From assembly GCF_001905385.1 (NCBI RefSeq), contig NZ_LIPF01000009.1, forward strand, positions 186,001-250,000: DNA of 64,000 nt. The letters are read 5' to 3'. Shown here piece by piece: positions 26,226 through 34,028 of the stretch (its first letter is position 1; each line of letters starts with the position of its first letter). This DNA comes from Streptomyces sp. CB02414. GTDB taxonomy: Bacteria > Actinomycetota > Actinomycetes > Streptomycetales > Streptomycetaceae. The notes below the pieces were generated by a model. The model searched no databases. It was given only the letters and a program-made list of their open reading frames with translations, and was not told where the DNA came from. A program made the translations under genes and the position numbers.

Positions 26226-27396
26226 TCTCCCGAGCGGCCAGCACTGCCGCGAGGCCCTCGCGCAGGTCTTCGACGAAATACCGGGGGACCTCCAGCGACG
26301 GGAAATGCCCCCCGGCTTCGGGTGACCTCCAGCGGACGATCCGGCGGTACCTCTCCTGCGCCCAGGGGCGCGGGCTCTTCTCGATGTCGCGCGGGTACAT
26401 GGTGATGGCAGAGGGGACGTCCACCCGGAGGCCGGGGTCGAGTGAGTTGTGGCTCTCGTAGTAGATGCGGGCCGCCGACGCACCGGTCCGCGTCAGCCAG
26501 TACAGGGTGACGTCGTCCAGAATGCGGTCCCTGGAGATCCTCTCGAACGGGCTGTCCTCGGTATCCGACCAGTCGGCGAACTTGTCGAGGATCCAGGCGA
26601 GGAGCCCGACCGGTGAGTCGACGAGCGAGTAGCCGATGGTCTGCGGCCGGGTCGCCTGCTGCTTGGCGTACGCCGCGCGGCGCTGCCAGAAGTCGCGGGT
26701 CTCCTCGGTCCACCGGCGCTCGACCGCCGTCAGCCCATCCGTCGTCAACCCGGGCGGCGCCTCCGCGAACGTCGTGTGGATACCGAGAACGTGCGCCGGG
26801 AACCTGCCGCCGAGGACCGTGGTGATGTTGCCTCCCCAGTCGCCGCCGTGGGCCAGGAACCTGCCGTAGCCGAGCCTCCCCATCAGCTCGACCCATGCGG
26901 CCGCGATCTTCTCGGTCCCCCAGCCGGTGACGGCGGGCTTGTCGCTGTACCCGAAGCCCGGCAGCGACGGCGCCACGACATGGAACGCCGGCGCGTCCGC
27001 GTCCTTCGGATCCGCCAGCTCCTCCACCACGTCGGTGAACTCGGCGACGCTCCCCGGCCAGCCGTGCGTCATGATCAGCGGAGTGGCGTCCGCGCGCGCG
27101 GACCGGCGGTGCAGGAAGTGGATACCCAGACCGTCGACGGTCGTACGGAACTGGCCGATCCGGTCGAGGCGCGCTTCGAACGAACGCCAGTCGTACCCGG
27201 TGCGCCAGTAGTTCACGACATCGACGAGGTCGGCGAGCGGAACCCCCTGCTCCCATCGGCGGGAGCCGGGCCCGGCGCCGAGGACCGTCTCGGCCTCCGG
27301 CAGCCGCGCCGCGGCCAGCCGCGCGCGCAGATCGTCGAGGTCGGCGTCGGTTGCGCGGGATTCGAATGCTTGCACGTCACTGACTGGACCGGACAT
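26218..27396 (-). CDS. Epoxide hydrolase (alpha/beta-hydrolase with EHN N-terminal domain)
   Basis: The 392-residue protein has an N-terminal epoxide-hydrolase domain (to about 110) with WRTGYDWRSFEARLDRIGQF, then an alpha/beta-hydrolase fold. The oxyanion motif is HGWPGSVAEF and the nucleophile Asp lies in HGGDWGGN. It opens epoxides to diols. ATG 27396 is preceded by AGGAGG. It is transcribed divergently from a CGNR zinc-finger regulator, with twin operator-like repeats between. Its 3' end runs into the argC operator. Confidence 0.88.
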   Translation of the reverse strand: MSGPVSDVQAFESRATDADLDDLRARLAAARLPEAETVLGAGPGSRRWEQGVPLADLVDVVNYWRTGYDWRSFEARLDRIGQFRTTVDGLGIHFLHRRSARADATPLIMTHGWPGSVAEFTDVVEELADPKDADAPAFHVVAPSLPGFGYSDKPAVTGWGTEKIAAAWVELMGRLGYGRFLAHGGDWGGNITTVLGGRFPAHVLGIHTTFAEAPPGLTTDGLTAVERRWTEETRDFWQRRAAYAKQQATRPQTIGYSLVDSPVGLLAWILDKFADWSDTEDSPFERISRDRILDDVTLYWLTRTGASAARIYYESHNSLDPGLRVDVPSAITMYPRDIEKSPRPWAQERYRRIVRWRSPEAGGHFPSLEVPRYFVEDLREGLAAVLAAREIA

Positions 27397-27414
27397 GAGA
27401 CCTCCTGGTTCGCG

Positions 27415-27475
27415 GAACCGGCTATGACGGTTCTAGCAGGCGTCCGAGCCACACCGCAACCGGCTATGGTGGTTC
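27415..27475. promoter_or_regulatory. Divergent promoter region with two 19-bp operator-like repeats
   Basis: GAACCGGCTATGACGGTTC (27415-27433) and CAACCGGCTATGGTGGTTC (27457-27475) are direct copies 42 bp apart; the first has palindromic AACCG/CGGTT arms. The second contains a TATGGT -10 box 6 nt before ATG 27477 (leaderless). The minus-strand promoter for the hydrolase reads TTGCGG (27454-27459), 18 nt, TAGAAC (27430-27435). A regulator bound to both repeats could control both genes. Confidence 0.6.
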
Positions 27476-27476
27476 C

Positions 27477-28052
27477 ATGCGTGCCGACTTCCCTGATTTC
27501 CGCCTCGGTTCGGTGCTGGCGACCAGCTTCACGGGGACCCTGTCGGAGCGTCACGGCGACGCCGTGGAGCGGATTCCCGTGCCGCACCGGCTCGTCGACT
27601 GGCTGGCCGTGTACGGCCTCGCCGTGGACTCCTGCACCACCGCCCAGCTCGACCTCGCCCGGGAACTGAGGGAGTCGATCCACGCCGTCGCGACGGCGGC
27701 CGCGCTCCAGGACACCCTCCCCGCGGCCGCCGTCCGCGTGATCAACGACCGCAGCACCCAGGGGCGGGCCGCGGCCGTACTGACGCCCGAGGGCAAGCGG
27801 CACTGGCGGCTCGACCCCACCTCCCCCGTGGAAGACGCCCTCGGCGTGATCGCCGCCGACGCGATCAGCGTGGTCTCGGGCGAGCGGGACGGAAGGCTGG
27901 CCCTGTGCGCGTCACCGACCTGCCGAGCCGCCTTCTTCGACACCAGCCGCAGCCGCACCCGCAGGTGGTGCGACATGAACACGTGCGGGAACCGCCAGAA
28001 GAAGGCACGCTTCAACGCCGGCCGGCGCAGCAGCCCTGAACCGGCGGAGTGA
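27477..28052 (+). CDS. CGNR zinc-finger (ABATE) family regulator
   Basis: The 191-residue protein has an N-terminal ABATE domain and a C-terminal CGNR zinc finger. The finger reads CASPTCRAAF...RRWCDMNTCGNRQKKARF, with four cysteines and the CGNR signature (about residues 142-181). Such proteins are predicted stress-related transcription regulators. Divergence from the epoxide hydrolase gene suggests local control. ATG 27477 lies 6 nt after a TATGGT box, so the mRNA is probably leaderless. Confidence 0.85.
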   Translation: MRADFPDFRLGSVLATSFTGTLSERHGDAVERIPVPHRLVDWLAVYGLAVDSCTTAQLDLARELRESIHAVATAAALQDTLPAAAVRVINDRSTQGRAAAVLTPEGKRHWRLDPTSPVEDALGVIAADAISVVSGERDGRLALCASPTCRAAFFDTSRSRTRRWCDMNTCGNRQKKARFNAGRRSSPEPAE

Positions 28053-28073
28053 CCGTTGCCTTGCCGTCCTCGG

Positions 28074-28502
28074 TTACGGGCGCACCATTGCCTGCTCAAG
28101 CAGACCCTGAAGAACGCGCTGCTGTTCAGGGCCGAGGCCGGCCAGCGGTGAGCCCTCTGCGAGGAGATCGAGGAGCCGCTCCCGGAGGGCGCCGCCTTCC
28201 GCGGTGAGGACCAGTTGCTTCGCGCGGCGATCGGTGGGGTGCGCACGACGTTCGACCAAGCCCTGCTTCTCCAGCTTGTCGACGACGAAGGTGGCGTTGG
28301 ACGGCTCGCAGGTCATGCGTTGGGCGAGCTCTCGCATGGTCATCGGCCCAGTCATCTCCCGCAACGCGGTCGCCTGGGCCGCGGTGAGGTTCAGAGTGAC
28401 GGCGCGTTCACGCACGTGGACGGCGATCTGCTGGGCCAGCCCGGTCACCAGACCACACAGCTCCCGCTCGGCGATGGCGTGCGGCTCCGAGGGCGTCGTC
28501 AT
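28074..28502 (-). CDS. MarR family transcriptional regulator
   Basis: The 142-residue protein has the MarR winged helix: TMRELAQRMTCEPSNATFVV (recognition region) and VERRAHPTDRRAKQLVLT (wing). ATG 28502 gives MTTPSEPHAIAEREL; the long upstream frame is non-coding. It diverges from the metallo-hydrolase gene. CAAGTT/AACTTG repeats in the spacer are likely operator sites. Its 3' end is convergent with the CGNR gene 21 nt away. Confidence 0.87.
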   Translation of the reverse strand: MTTPSEPHAIAERELCGLVTGLAQQIAVHVRERAVTLNLTAAQATALREMTGPMTMRELAQRMTCEPSNATFVVDKLEKQGLVERRAHPTDRRAKQLVLTAEGGALRERLLDLLAEGSPLAGLGPEQQRVLQGLLEQAMVRP

Positions 28503-28540
28503 GCATCCCACCCTAGCAAGTCCATCAAGCGAGAATATTT

Positions 28541-28589
28541 CAAGTTCACATGATTCTAACTTGCATGGTTCTAACTTGATGTTTATGGT
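28541..28589 (+). promoter_or_regulatory. MBL-hydrolase promoter with MarR-type repeats
   Basis: TTGCAT (28561-28566), 17 nt and TATGGT (28584-28589) form a promoter whose -10 lies 6 nt before ATG 28596, so transcription should begin at the start codon. TTCTAACTTG occurs twice (28554-28563, 28569-28578), and CAAGTT at 28541-28546 makes an inverted pair with the first. These flank the -35, as expected for MarR repression. Confidence 0.7.
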
Positions 28590-28595
28590 GACGCC

Positions 28596-29483
28596 ATGGC
28601 GTACTCCACGATTGACCGGGATGAGCGACTGCGGCGGCCGGCGGGCATCCGTTCGGTGCGACTGGGCGACACGAGGGTGTCCTACGTGCCGGACGGGGCG
28701 GTGCGGCTCAGGCCGCGTGATCTGTTCCCCGACACCACCGACGAGGTGTGGGCCGACCGTCCCGAGTTCCTGGACGAGTCCGGCAGTCTCGTGGCGAGCA
28801 TCGGCGGCCTGCTGGTGGAGAACGGCGACCGCGCACTGTTGATCGACGCTGGGTTCGGGCCTCAGTCCTGGCCGCCCGCGCCGGACGGACCGCGCGGTGC
28901 CATCCATGGGGGCGCGCTCCTGAACAGCCTGGCCGGACTCGGCCGACGGCCCGAGGACATCGGAGCGGTCGCTTTCACCCATCTCCACCCCGATCACATC
29001 GGCTGGGCCTGGCACCCCGCCCCGGGCGGCGCCCGGTCCGCGTTCGCCCATGCCGACTACCTTGTGTCCGAGCCGGAATGGGCACAGTGCGACCTGCTTG
29101 CGGCGGACGGCATGGCCGAGGAGGTCACCGGGCTCGCGGCGCGCGTCCGTACGGTGGCGGACGGGCAGGAAATCTTCCCGGGTGTACGGATGCGGATCAC
29201 CGCCGGCCACACAGCCGGGCATGCCGAGTACATGATCACCTCAGGTGGTCAGCGGCTGATCGCCTTCGGCGACGCCCTGCACTCGCCGATCCAGATCGAC
29301 CACCCCGAATGGTCTTCGGCCTTCGACCACGATCCCGCCCGGGCCGCCGGCCATCGCCGGCGTCTCGTCTCCGAGTTGGAAGAGCCCGGCACGATCGGCT
29401 TCGGTATCCACTTCGCCGACGTGGTGTTCGGACATGTCCGGCGGGACGGCACCGGCCTCGCCTGGCGCCCCCTGGACGCCTGA
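28596..29483 (+). CDS. MBL-fold metallo-hydrolase
   Basis: The 295-residue enzyme carries the zinc motif THLHPDHIGW (HxHxDH, about residue 129) and further ligands in TAGHTAGHAEY and FGDALHSP. It belongs to the lactonase/glyoxalase-II-like metallo-beta-lactamase fold. Substrate unknown; lactones or similar small molecules are likely. A MarR gene diverges from it. The transcript is probably leaderless. Confidence 0.87.
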   Translation: MAYSTIDRDERLRRPAGIRSVRLGDTRVSYVPDGAVRLRPRDLFPDTTDEVWADRPEFLDESGSLVASIGGLLVENGDRALLIDAGFGPQSWPPAPDGPRGAIHGGALLNSLAGLGRRPEDIGAVAFTHLHPDHIGWAWHPAPGGARSAFAHADYLVSEPEWAQCDLLAADGMAEEVTGLAARVRTVADGQEIFPGVRMRITAGHTAGHAEYMITSGGQRLIAFGDALHSPIQIDHPEWSSAFDHDPARAAGHRRRLVSELEEPGTIGFGIHFADVVFGHVRRDGTGLAWRPLDA

Positions 29484-29534
29484 GCCGCCCGGGTCCTCCG
29501 ACGAAGTGCTCGGTCACCCCGTAGCCTGCCCGCC

Positions 29535-30014
29535 ATGGGCAACACGTTCGGCGCCGGCGGCGACACCCTGTACCTGTCCAACGGGGGCACCGCCGTCTTC
29601 GTCGACGTGCTGACCCTCGCCGTGTCGGCACTGGCCGACGGGCCCTGCGACCACCGGTTCGCGGCGCTGGTGGCGATGCAGGACCAGAGCATGATGGGGC
29701 ACGGGGCCGTCGGGTTCGACCTGGCGGACCTCGACTGGGGCGCCACGAGTGAGGAGCGGGCTGCGGCGAAGGCGTTCGTGCTGAACGTTCTGGATCTGGC
29801 GGCGCGGCGCCACCGGTGGGAGGAGCTGGACTACGAGCCGCCGTTCGCCGAGGGGTACGTACGGCGGTTCCGGGAGATCGTCGCGGCCTTCGACCCCGCC
29901 GACGCCGACCCCGACGACGCGCTCCCGGACACGCCCCTCATGGCCTGCTGCGTACGGCACCGGGTGCTGAGCGGGCTGCCGTACTGGGAGGGGTGCGTGT
30001 TCTGCCACCAATGA
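29535..30014 (+). CDS. Conserved hypothetical protein, 159 aa
   Basis: This soluble protein has no domain I recognise. It starts MGNTFGAGGDTLYLSNGGTAVFVDVL and is acidic through the middle (EERAAAKAFVLN...). The C terminus holds closely spaced Cys/His (ACCVRHRVL...WEGCVFCHQ), which could bind a metal. Composition and third-position GC look like a real gene. It stands alone, 51 nt after the metallo-hydrolase. Confidence 0.65.
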   Translation: MGNTFGAGGDTLYLSNGGTAVFVDVLTLAVSALADGPCDHRFAALVAMQDQSMMGHGAVGFDLADLDWGATSEERAAAKAFVLNVLDLAARRHRWEELDYEPPFAEGYVRRFREIVAAFDPADADPDDALPDTPLMACCVRHRVLSGLPYWEGCVFCHQ

Positions 30015-30136
30015 GCGTCGAGGAGACTGGTCGTGTGGCCGCGCCATGCTCCGCAGAGGGCGCCGCCGGCATTCGCCGGATTCGAGGCCTGGGACGACCG
30101 CGCCCACTGGTGAGGCCGCCCCAGGCCGGCCGATGA

Positions 30137-32623
30137 CTACCGCTGCCTGATCCGCAGGAAGGTCACCGAGTTCGCCGGGAAGGTGTACGTGAACTCGCTC
30201 GCCACCCCGGAGAAGGTGGACCGTACCGGGGTGACCGGGGTGTCCGTCTCCGTGTTCACGGCGTCCTGGTCGGCGGCCAGCGTGGTGACGCGGGCCTTGC
30301 GGGCGACCTTGGCGCCGCCGAGGTCGACGGCGGTGCGGGCCGCCGTGTCCTGGGCGTTGACGACCTTGACGATCAGCTCGCCGGTCCGGTCGTCCTCGGT
30401 GACGATCTGGCGGAACGGCTCGGCGGGCTTGTCGTCGGTGAAGCTGCCCCACTCCTCGCCGTCGAGGTAGAGGGTCACCTGGCGGCCCCGCACCTTGACG
30501 TCGATGTCGTAGGCGCGGCCCGTCTCGATCGAGCCCGCCTTGGACAGAAGCGTCGACTTGCCGCCGTCCGAGGCCTGTTCGACGGCGGACTGGGTGTTGT
30601 TCCAGCCGCCCAGGTTCCACCAGTAGTAGTTGCCGGTGTCCTTGACGCCGAAGGCGATCAGGAAGCCCTCGTTGCCTGACTTCTTGGTGGCCCGCACGTG
30701 CAGGTCGTAGTTCTGCCAGGCCGGGTCACCGGCCGTGACCATGGTGTTCTCGGCCGCGGTGTCGGTCTGGACGTACGCGCCGTCCTGGACGGTCCAGGAG
30801 CCGGCGCCCGTGTGGCTCCACTGCGACGCGTCGCCGGAGAAGTCGTCGGAGAGCAGGGTTTCCCCGTCCGCCGACGTCACCCGCACGTCGTCGTACGCCG
30901 CGCTGGTCGCCCACGTCGACAGGCCGACAGCGCCGGTGATGGGGCCGCTGACGGCCGGTGTGCCGGTCGCCGTGGAGGGGACGACCCGGTCGCCGGTGTT
31001 GTTCATGAAGAGCTTCTGGACCTCGTAGTTGGCCGAGCCCCAGGACGCGTGGTTGTTGAACCAGATCATGTCCGGGCTCCACTGCACGTAGTCCTCGTTG
31101 GCGAGCAGCGGGGCGTAGGAGGCGAGCTCGACGACGTCCGCGTTGCGCTCCAGGCCGGTCATGAAGGCGGCCTCGGAGAGCGCGTTCCGCCACGCGTTGC
31201 CCTGGGACGCGTACTCGCCGAGGAAGACCTTGGGGCCGTTCCTGTCGTAGGAGTCGTAGCGGTCGTTGTTCTGGAGGAACCACTGCGGGCTGTTGTAGTA
31301 GTGCTCGTCGACCATGTCGACGCCGGCCTCGCGGTTCAGCTGCCAGGCGGTGTCGAAGGTGGTGCCGGAGTCGTCCGGGCCGGAGTTGGAGACGACGGTG
31401 ATGTCCGGGTGCTCGGCCTCGATGGCGGCGCGGAACTGCTCGAAGCGGGCCATGAACTCCCGGGGGAGGTTCTCCTCGTTGCCGACGCCGATGTGGGTGA
31501 GGCCGAAGGGCTTCGGGTGGCCCATCTCGGCGCGCTTCGCGCCCCATTCGCTGGTCCGGGCGCCGTTGGCGAACTCGATCAGGTCCAGGGTGTCCTGGAT
31601 GTGCCGCTTCAGCAGCGCGTCGTCGTCGGTGGCCTTGTTCTGGCCGCAGCCGGTGACCAGGGCCGGTACGACGGGCAGCGGCATCGCGCCGATGTCCTCG
31701 GCGAAGCGGAAGTACTCGTAGTAGCCGAGGCCGTAGCTCTGGTTGTAGCCCCAGAAGTTGGCGTTGGTGGCGCGCTCCTCGACCGGCCCGACGGTGTCCT
31801 TCCACTGGTAGCTGCGCTCACGCTCCCAGCCGCTCGCCTCGCTGTAGTCCTCCATGGAGCCGGTGTTGACCAGGCACCCGCCCGGGAAGCGCAGAAAGCC
31901 GGGGTTCAGCGCCTCGATCTTCTCGGCGAGGTCCTTGCGCAGGCCGTTGGACTGGCCCTTGTAGGTGTCGCGGGGGAAGAGGGACACCATGTCGAGGGCC
32001 GTGGGGGCGGTGGTGGCGACGGCGAGGCGGCCGCGGTTGCTGGTGCGGGTCGCGGTGAAGGCGGCGGTGTACTTGCGCCACTCCCCCTCGGCGGCGACCT
32101 GGCGCGTCTTCGCGAGCGGGCCCGCCGCGTCCCCAAGGGTGACGGTGAGGGTCGTGCCGCTCCCGGCGCGGGCCCACACCGAGAAGTCGTACTTCTTTCC
32201 CTTCTCCACGTGGATTCCGGTGTTGTAGCCGCTGTTGGCGACGGAGGAACCAGCTCCCAGGGAGAGATAGTTGCGGTTGCGCTCGTTGAGGCGGCCGGCG
32301 TCGTCGCGGACCTCGGCGGTGCCGTCGGCCGTCCAGGAGGTGAGCGGCGTGTACGAGGCGTTGTCGGCGGTCGAGTACTCGAAGGACCGGTTCTGCACCA
32401 GCTCGGCGTACAGTCCGCCGTCGGCGGCCCGGTTGATGTCCTCGTAGAAGACGCCGTACATCGTGTCGCCGATCGCGGCGCCCTCGGCGGACGGGTCGAC
32501 GGTGATCGTGTAGTCGGTGGCGGCGGCCTCCGCGTGCGCGGGGGACGGCAGCAGGGCGGACGCCGTCAGGAGGGCGGTCGCGCCGAGACCGACTCTCCAG
32601 CGGGTGCGTGACAGGGATGACAT
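30137..32623 (-). CDS. Secreted alpha-L-arabinofuranosidase (GH51-type) with carbohydrate-binding modules
   Basis: The 828-residue precursor has a signal peptide (MSSLSRTRWRVGLGATALLTASALLPSPAHA). A carbohydrate-binding region (about 70-215) precedes the GH51-like barrel with acid/base Glu in IGVGNEEN and nucleophile Glu in FLGEYAS. A LamG/DUF1080-like module follows (DDFSGDASQWSHTG..., about 600-750), then the GH51 C-terminal beta domain. It releases arabinose from plant hemicellulose outside the cell. ATG 32623 fits the signal peptide; a strong promoter and an inverted repeat lie upstream. Confidence 0.9.
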   Translation of the reverse strand: MSSLSRTRWRVGLGATALLTASALLPSPAHAEAAATDYTITVDPSAEGAAIGDTMYGVFYEDINRAADGGLYAELVQNRSFEYSTADNASYTPLTSWTADGTAEVRDDAGRLNERNRNYLSLGAGSSVANSGYNTGIHVEKGKKYDFSVWARAGSGTTLTVTLGDAAGPLAKTRQVAAEGEWRKYTAAFTATRTSNRGRLAVATTAPTALDMVSLFPRDTYKGQSNGLRKDLAEKIEALNPGFLRFPGGCLVNTGSMEDYSEASGWERERSYQWKDTVGPVEERATNANFWGYNQSYGLGYYEYFRFAEDIGAMPLPVVPALVTGCGQNKATDDDALLKRHIQDTLDLIEFANGARTSEWGAKRAEMGHPKPFGLTHIGVGNEENLPREFMARFEQFRAAIEAEHPDITVVSNSGPDDSGTTFDTAWQLNREAGVDMVDEHYYNSPQWFLQNNDRYDSYDRNGPKVFLGEYASQGNAWRNALSEAAFMTGLERNADVVELASYAPLLANEDYVQWSPDMIWFNNHASWGSANYEVQKLFMNNTGDRVVPSTATGTPAVSGPITGAVGLSTWATSAAYDDVRVTSADGETLLSDDFSGDASQWSHTGAGSWTVQDGAYVQTDTAAENTMVTAGDPAWQNYDLHVRATKKSGNEGFLIAFGVKDTGNYYWWNLGGWNNTQSAVEQASDGGKSTLLSKAGSIETGRAYDIDVKVRGRQVTLYLDGEEWGSFTDDKPAEPFRQIVTEDDRTGELIVKVVNAQDTAARTAVDLGGAKVARKARVTTLAADQDAVNTETDTPVTPVRSTFSGVASEFTYTFPANSVTFLRIRQR

Positions 32624-32645
32624 GGATACTCCGCGGCTCTCTGGT

Positions 32646-32713
32646 CGTTCGAAATATCGGACATTGGTCAGCACTTCGAACGGCAAGATAGAGAGGGGGT
32701 GGAGGCGCGTCAA
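32646..32713 (-). promoter_or_regulatory. Arabinofuranosidase promoter and inverted-repeat operator
   Basis: TTGACG (32708-32713), a 17-nt spacer and TATCTT (32685-32690) form a near-consensus promoter on the minus strand, giving a start near 32678. The inverted repeat CGTTCGAA...TTCGAACG (32646-32653 and 32675-32682, 21 nt apart) straddles the start site and early leader. That is where a LacI- or ROK-type sugar repressor would bind; no such gene is nearby. Confidence 0.75.
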
Positions 32714-32759
32714 TGGGTCGCGCGGCAACCAGGGGGCCGGAGGCGGAAAGCGGGTGGAA

Positions 32760-33206
32760 ATGGGCGAGTTGTGGCCGGTGCCGGACGTGCTGGCGTATCT
32801 CGCGGGCCGGTGGCGCACCGAGCGGACGGTGCGGGACCTGGCGAGCGGGGCGGAGGGCCGCTTCGATGGCGCGACGGCGTTCGACGCGCTCGCGGACGGC
32901 GGGCTGCTGAGCCGGGAGTCCGGGGCCTTCACCTGGCAGGGCGTGACCCGCCCCGCCGAGCGGACGCTGCGCTACGCACCGGGGGCCGGGCCCGGCACCG
33001 CCGACGTGCGCTTCGCGGACGGGCGGCCCTTCCACGGCCTGGACCTGACGTCGGGCCGGCACGTGGCCGACCATCCGTGCGCCGCCGACCTCTACCGCGG
33101 CGAGTTCACCGTCCGGGACCCGGACCGCTGGCGGACCGTGTGGCGGGTGGGCGGCCCGGCGAAGGACCTGCTGCTCGTCACGGACTACACCCGCGAGGCG
33201 GGTTAG
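32760..33206 (+). CDS. DUF6314-like conserved protein
   Basis: The 148-residue protein begins MGELWPVPDVLAYLAGRWRT and ends LLVTDYTREAG. It resembles the lipocalin-like DUF6314 family of unknown function (recognised from the WPVPDVLAYLAGRW opening). ATG 32760 is chosen; GTG 32754 is possible. It is divergent from the arabinofuranosidase gene, whose promoter lies in its 5' leader region. Its TAG stop codon is formed by the left end of MITE-like copy 2. Confidence 0.7.
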   Translation: MGELWPVPDVLAYLAGRWRTERTVRDLASGAEGRFDGATAFDALADGGLLSRESGAFTWQGVTRPAERTLRYAPGAGPGTADVRFADGRPFHGLDLTSGRHVADHPCAADLYRGEFTVRDPDRWRTVWRVGGPAKDLLLVTDYTREAG

Positions 33207-33380
33207 GGCCTGTCCGGCGGATCAGGTCGCAGGAAAGGTGCGGCGCCTCGTCGGCGCGGGTGAGCTGGGGCGATGGGGGCCCCTCCCGCGCATGGGGGTC
33301 CCTGCGCTCGAGCGGAGTCGAGAGTGCGGGAGGGCGTGCCGGCCCCCGCGTCTGCGGCATGATTGCCGGACGGGCCCTAG
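33204..33380. mobile_element. MITE-like element, copy 2
   Basis: A 177-bp element has inverted ends (left TAGGGCCTGTCCGGCGGATC, right complement CTAGGGCCCGTCCGGCAATC). The left portion through about 33263 nearly matches copy 3. It is non-coding and sits between two convergent genes. TAG at the left end terminates the plus-strand gene and CTA at the right end (33377-33379) terminates the minus-strand gene. Confidence 0.75.
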
Positions 33381-33955
33381 GCAGCGGCTCCTTCCAGACG
33401 GAGGTTCCAGCGGCCCGCGCGACCGGTGACGGTCGTGGTCGACAACGGGCGCACGTCCAGGTTCCAGTACGTCGCGGGCGGCGCCTTCAGGACGTAGACC
33501 AGAGCGGCCCGGATCACGGACGGCTCGGCCACGGCGACGATGCGGTCGCCGTCCTCGCCGGGGCGCGTGTCGAGCCAGCCGCCGACGCGGGTGATGAAGC
33601 CCAGCAGCGACTCCCCGCCGTGCGGCGCGGTCCGCGGATCGGCGAGCCAGGCATCGACGGCCCCGGGCTCCCGGGCCATGGCCTCGCCGAGGGTCAGTCC
33701 GCGCCAGCGGCCCATGTCGCAGTCCCTGAGTGCGAGTTGCACCAAGGGGCAGCAGCCGATCGCGTCACCGGTGGCGCGGCTGCGGGGCGTCGGCGAGCAG
33801 TAGCGCAGCTCGGCCGCCGCGAGCGGCAGCAGGTCGCCCGCCACCCGCAGTACCTCGTCCCAGCCGGCCTGGTCCAGCGGCCGGTCGTCGTCGAAGCGCT
33901 CCGCGAGCAGCGGTGAGCTGCGTGCGGCCGCGACGAACGTGACCCGAAGCGCCAT
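33377..33955 (-). CDS. Histidine-phosphatase-fold protein lacking catalytic histidines
   Basis: The 192-residue protein aligns by eye with phosphoglycerate-mutase-like phosphatases: D-x-PLD-x-AGW, CSPTPRSRATGDA, LRDCDMGRWRG, HGGESL and a late VIRAAL. However, the N-terminal RHG motif is replaced by AAAR (FVAAARSS), and the second catalytic His region (normally SHGGVIR) reads AEPSVIR. It is therefore probably inactive as a phosphatase or has another role. ATG 33955. The stop codon is supplied by the MITE-like copy 2 end. Confidence 0.75.
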   Translation of the reverse strand: MALRVTFVAAARSSPLLAERFDDDRPLDQAGWDEVLRVAGDLLPLAAAELRYCSPTPRSRATGDAIGCCPLVQLALRDCDMGRWRGLTLGEAMAREPGAVDAWLADPRTAPHGGESLLGFITRVGGWLDTRPGEDGDRIVAVAEPSVIRAALVYVLKAPPATYWNLDVRPLSTTTVTGRAGRWNLRLEGAAA

Positions 33956-34028
33956 GCGGTGATGGTGCTGCGCGGGGGTCCGCAGGTCAAGAGGTGTTAC
34001 TTGTGGGTTACCGAGGGTGCGCCCGGCT

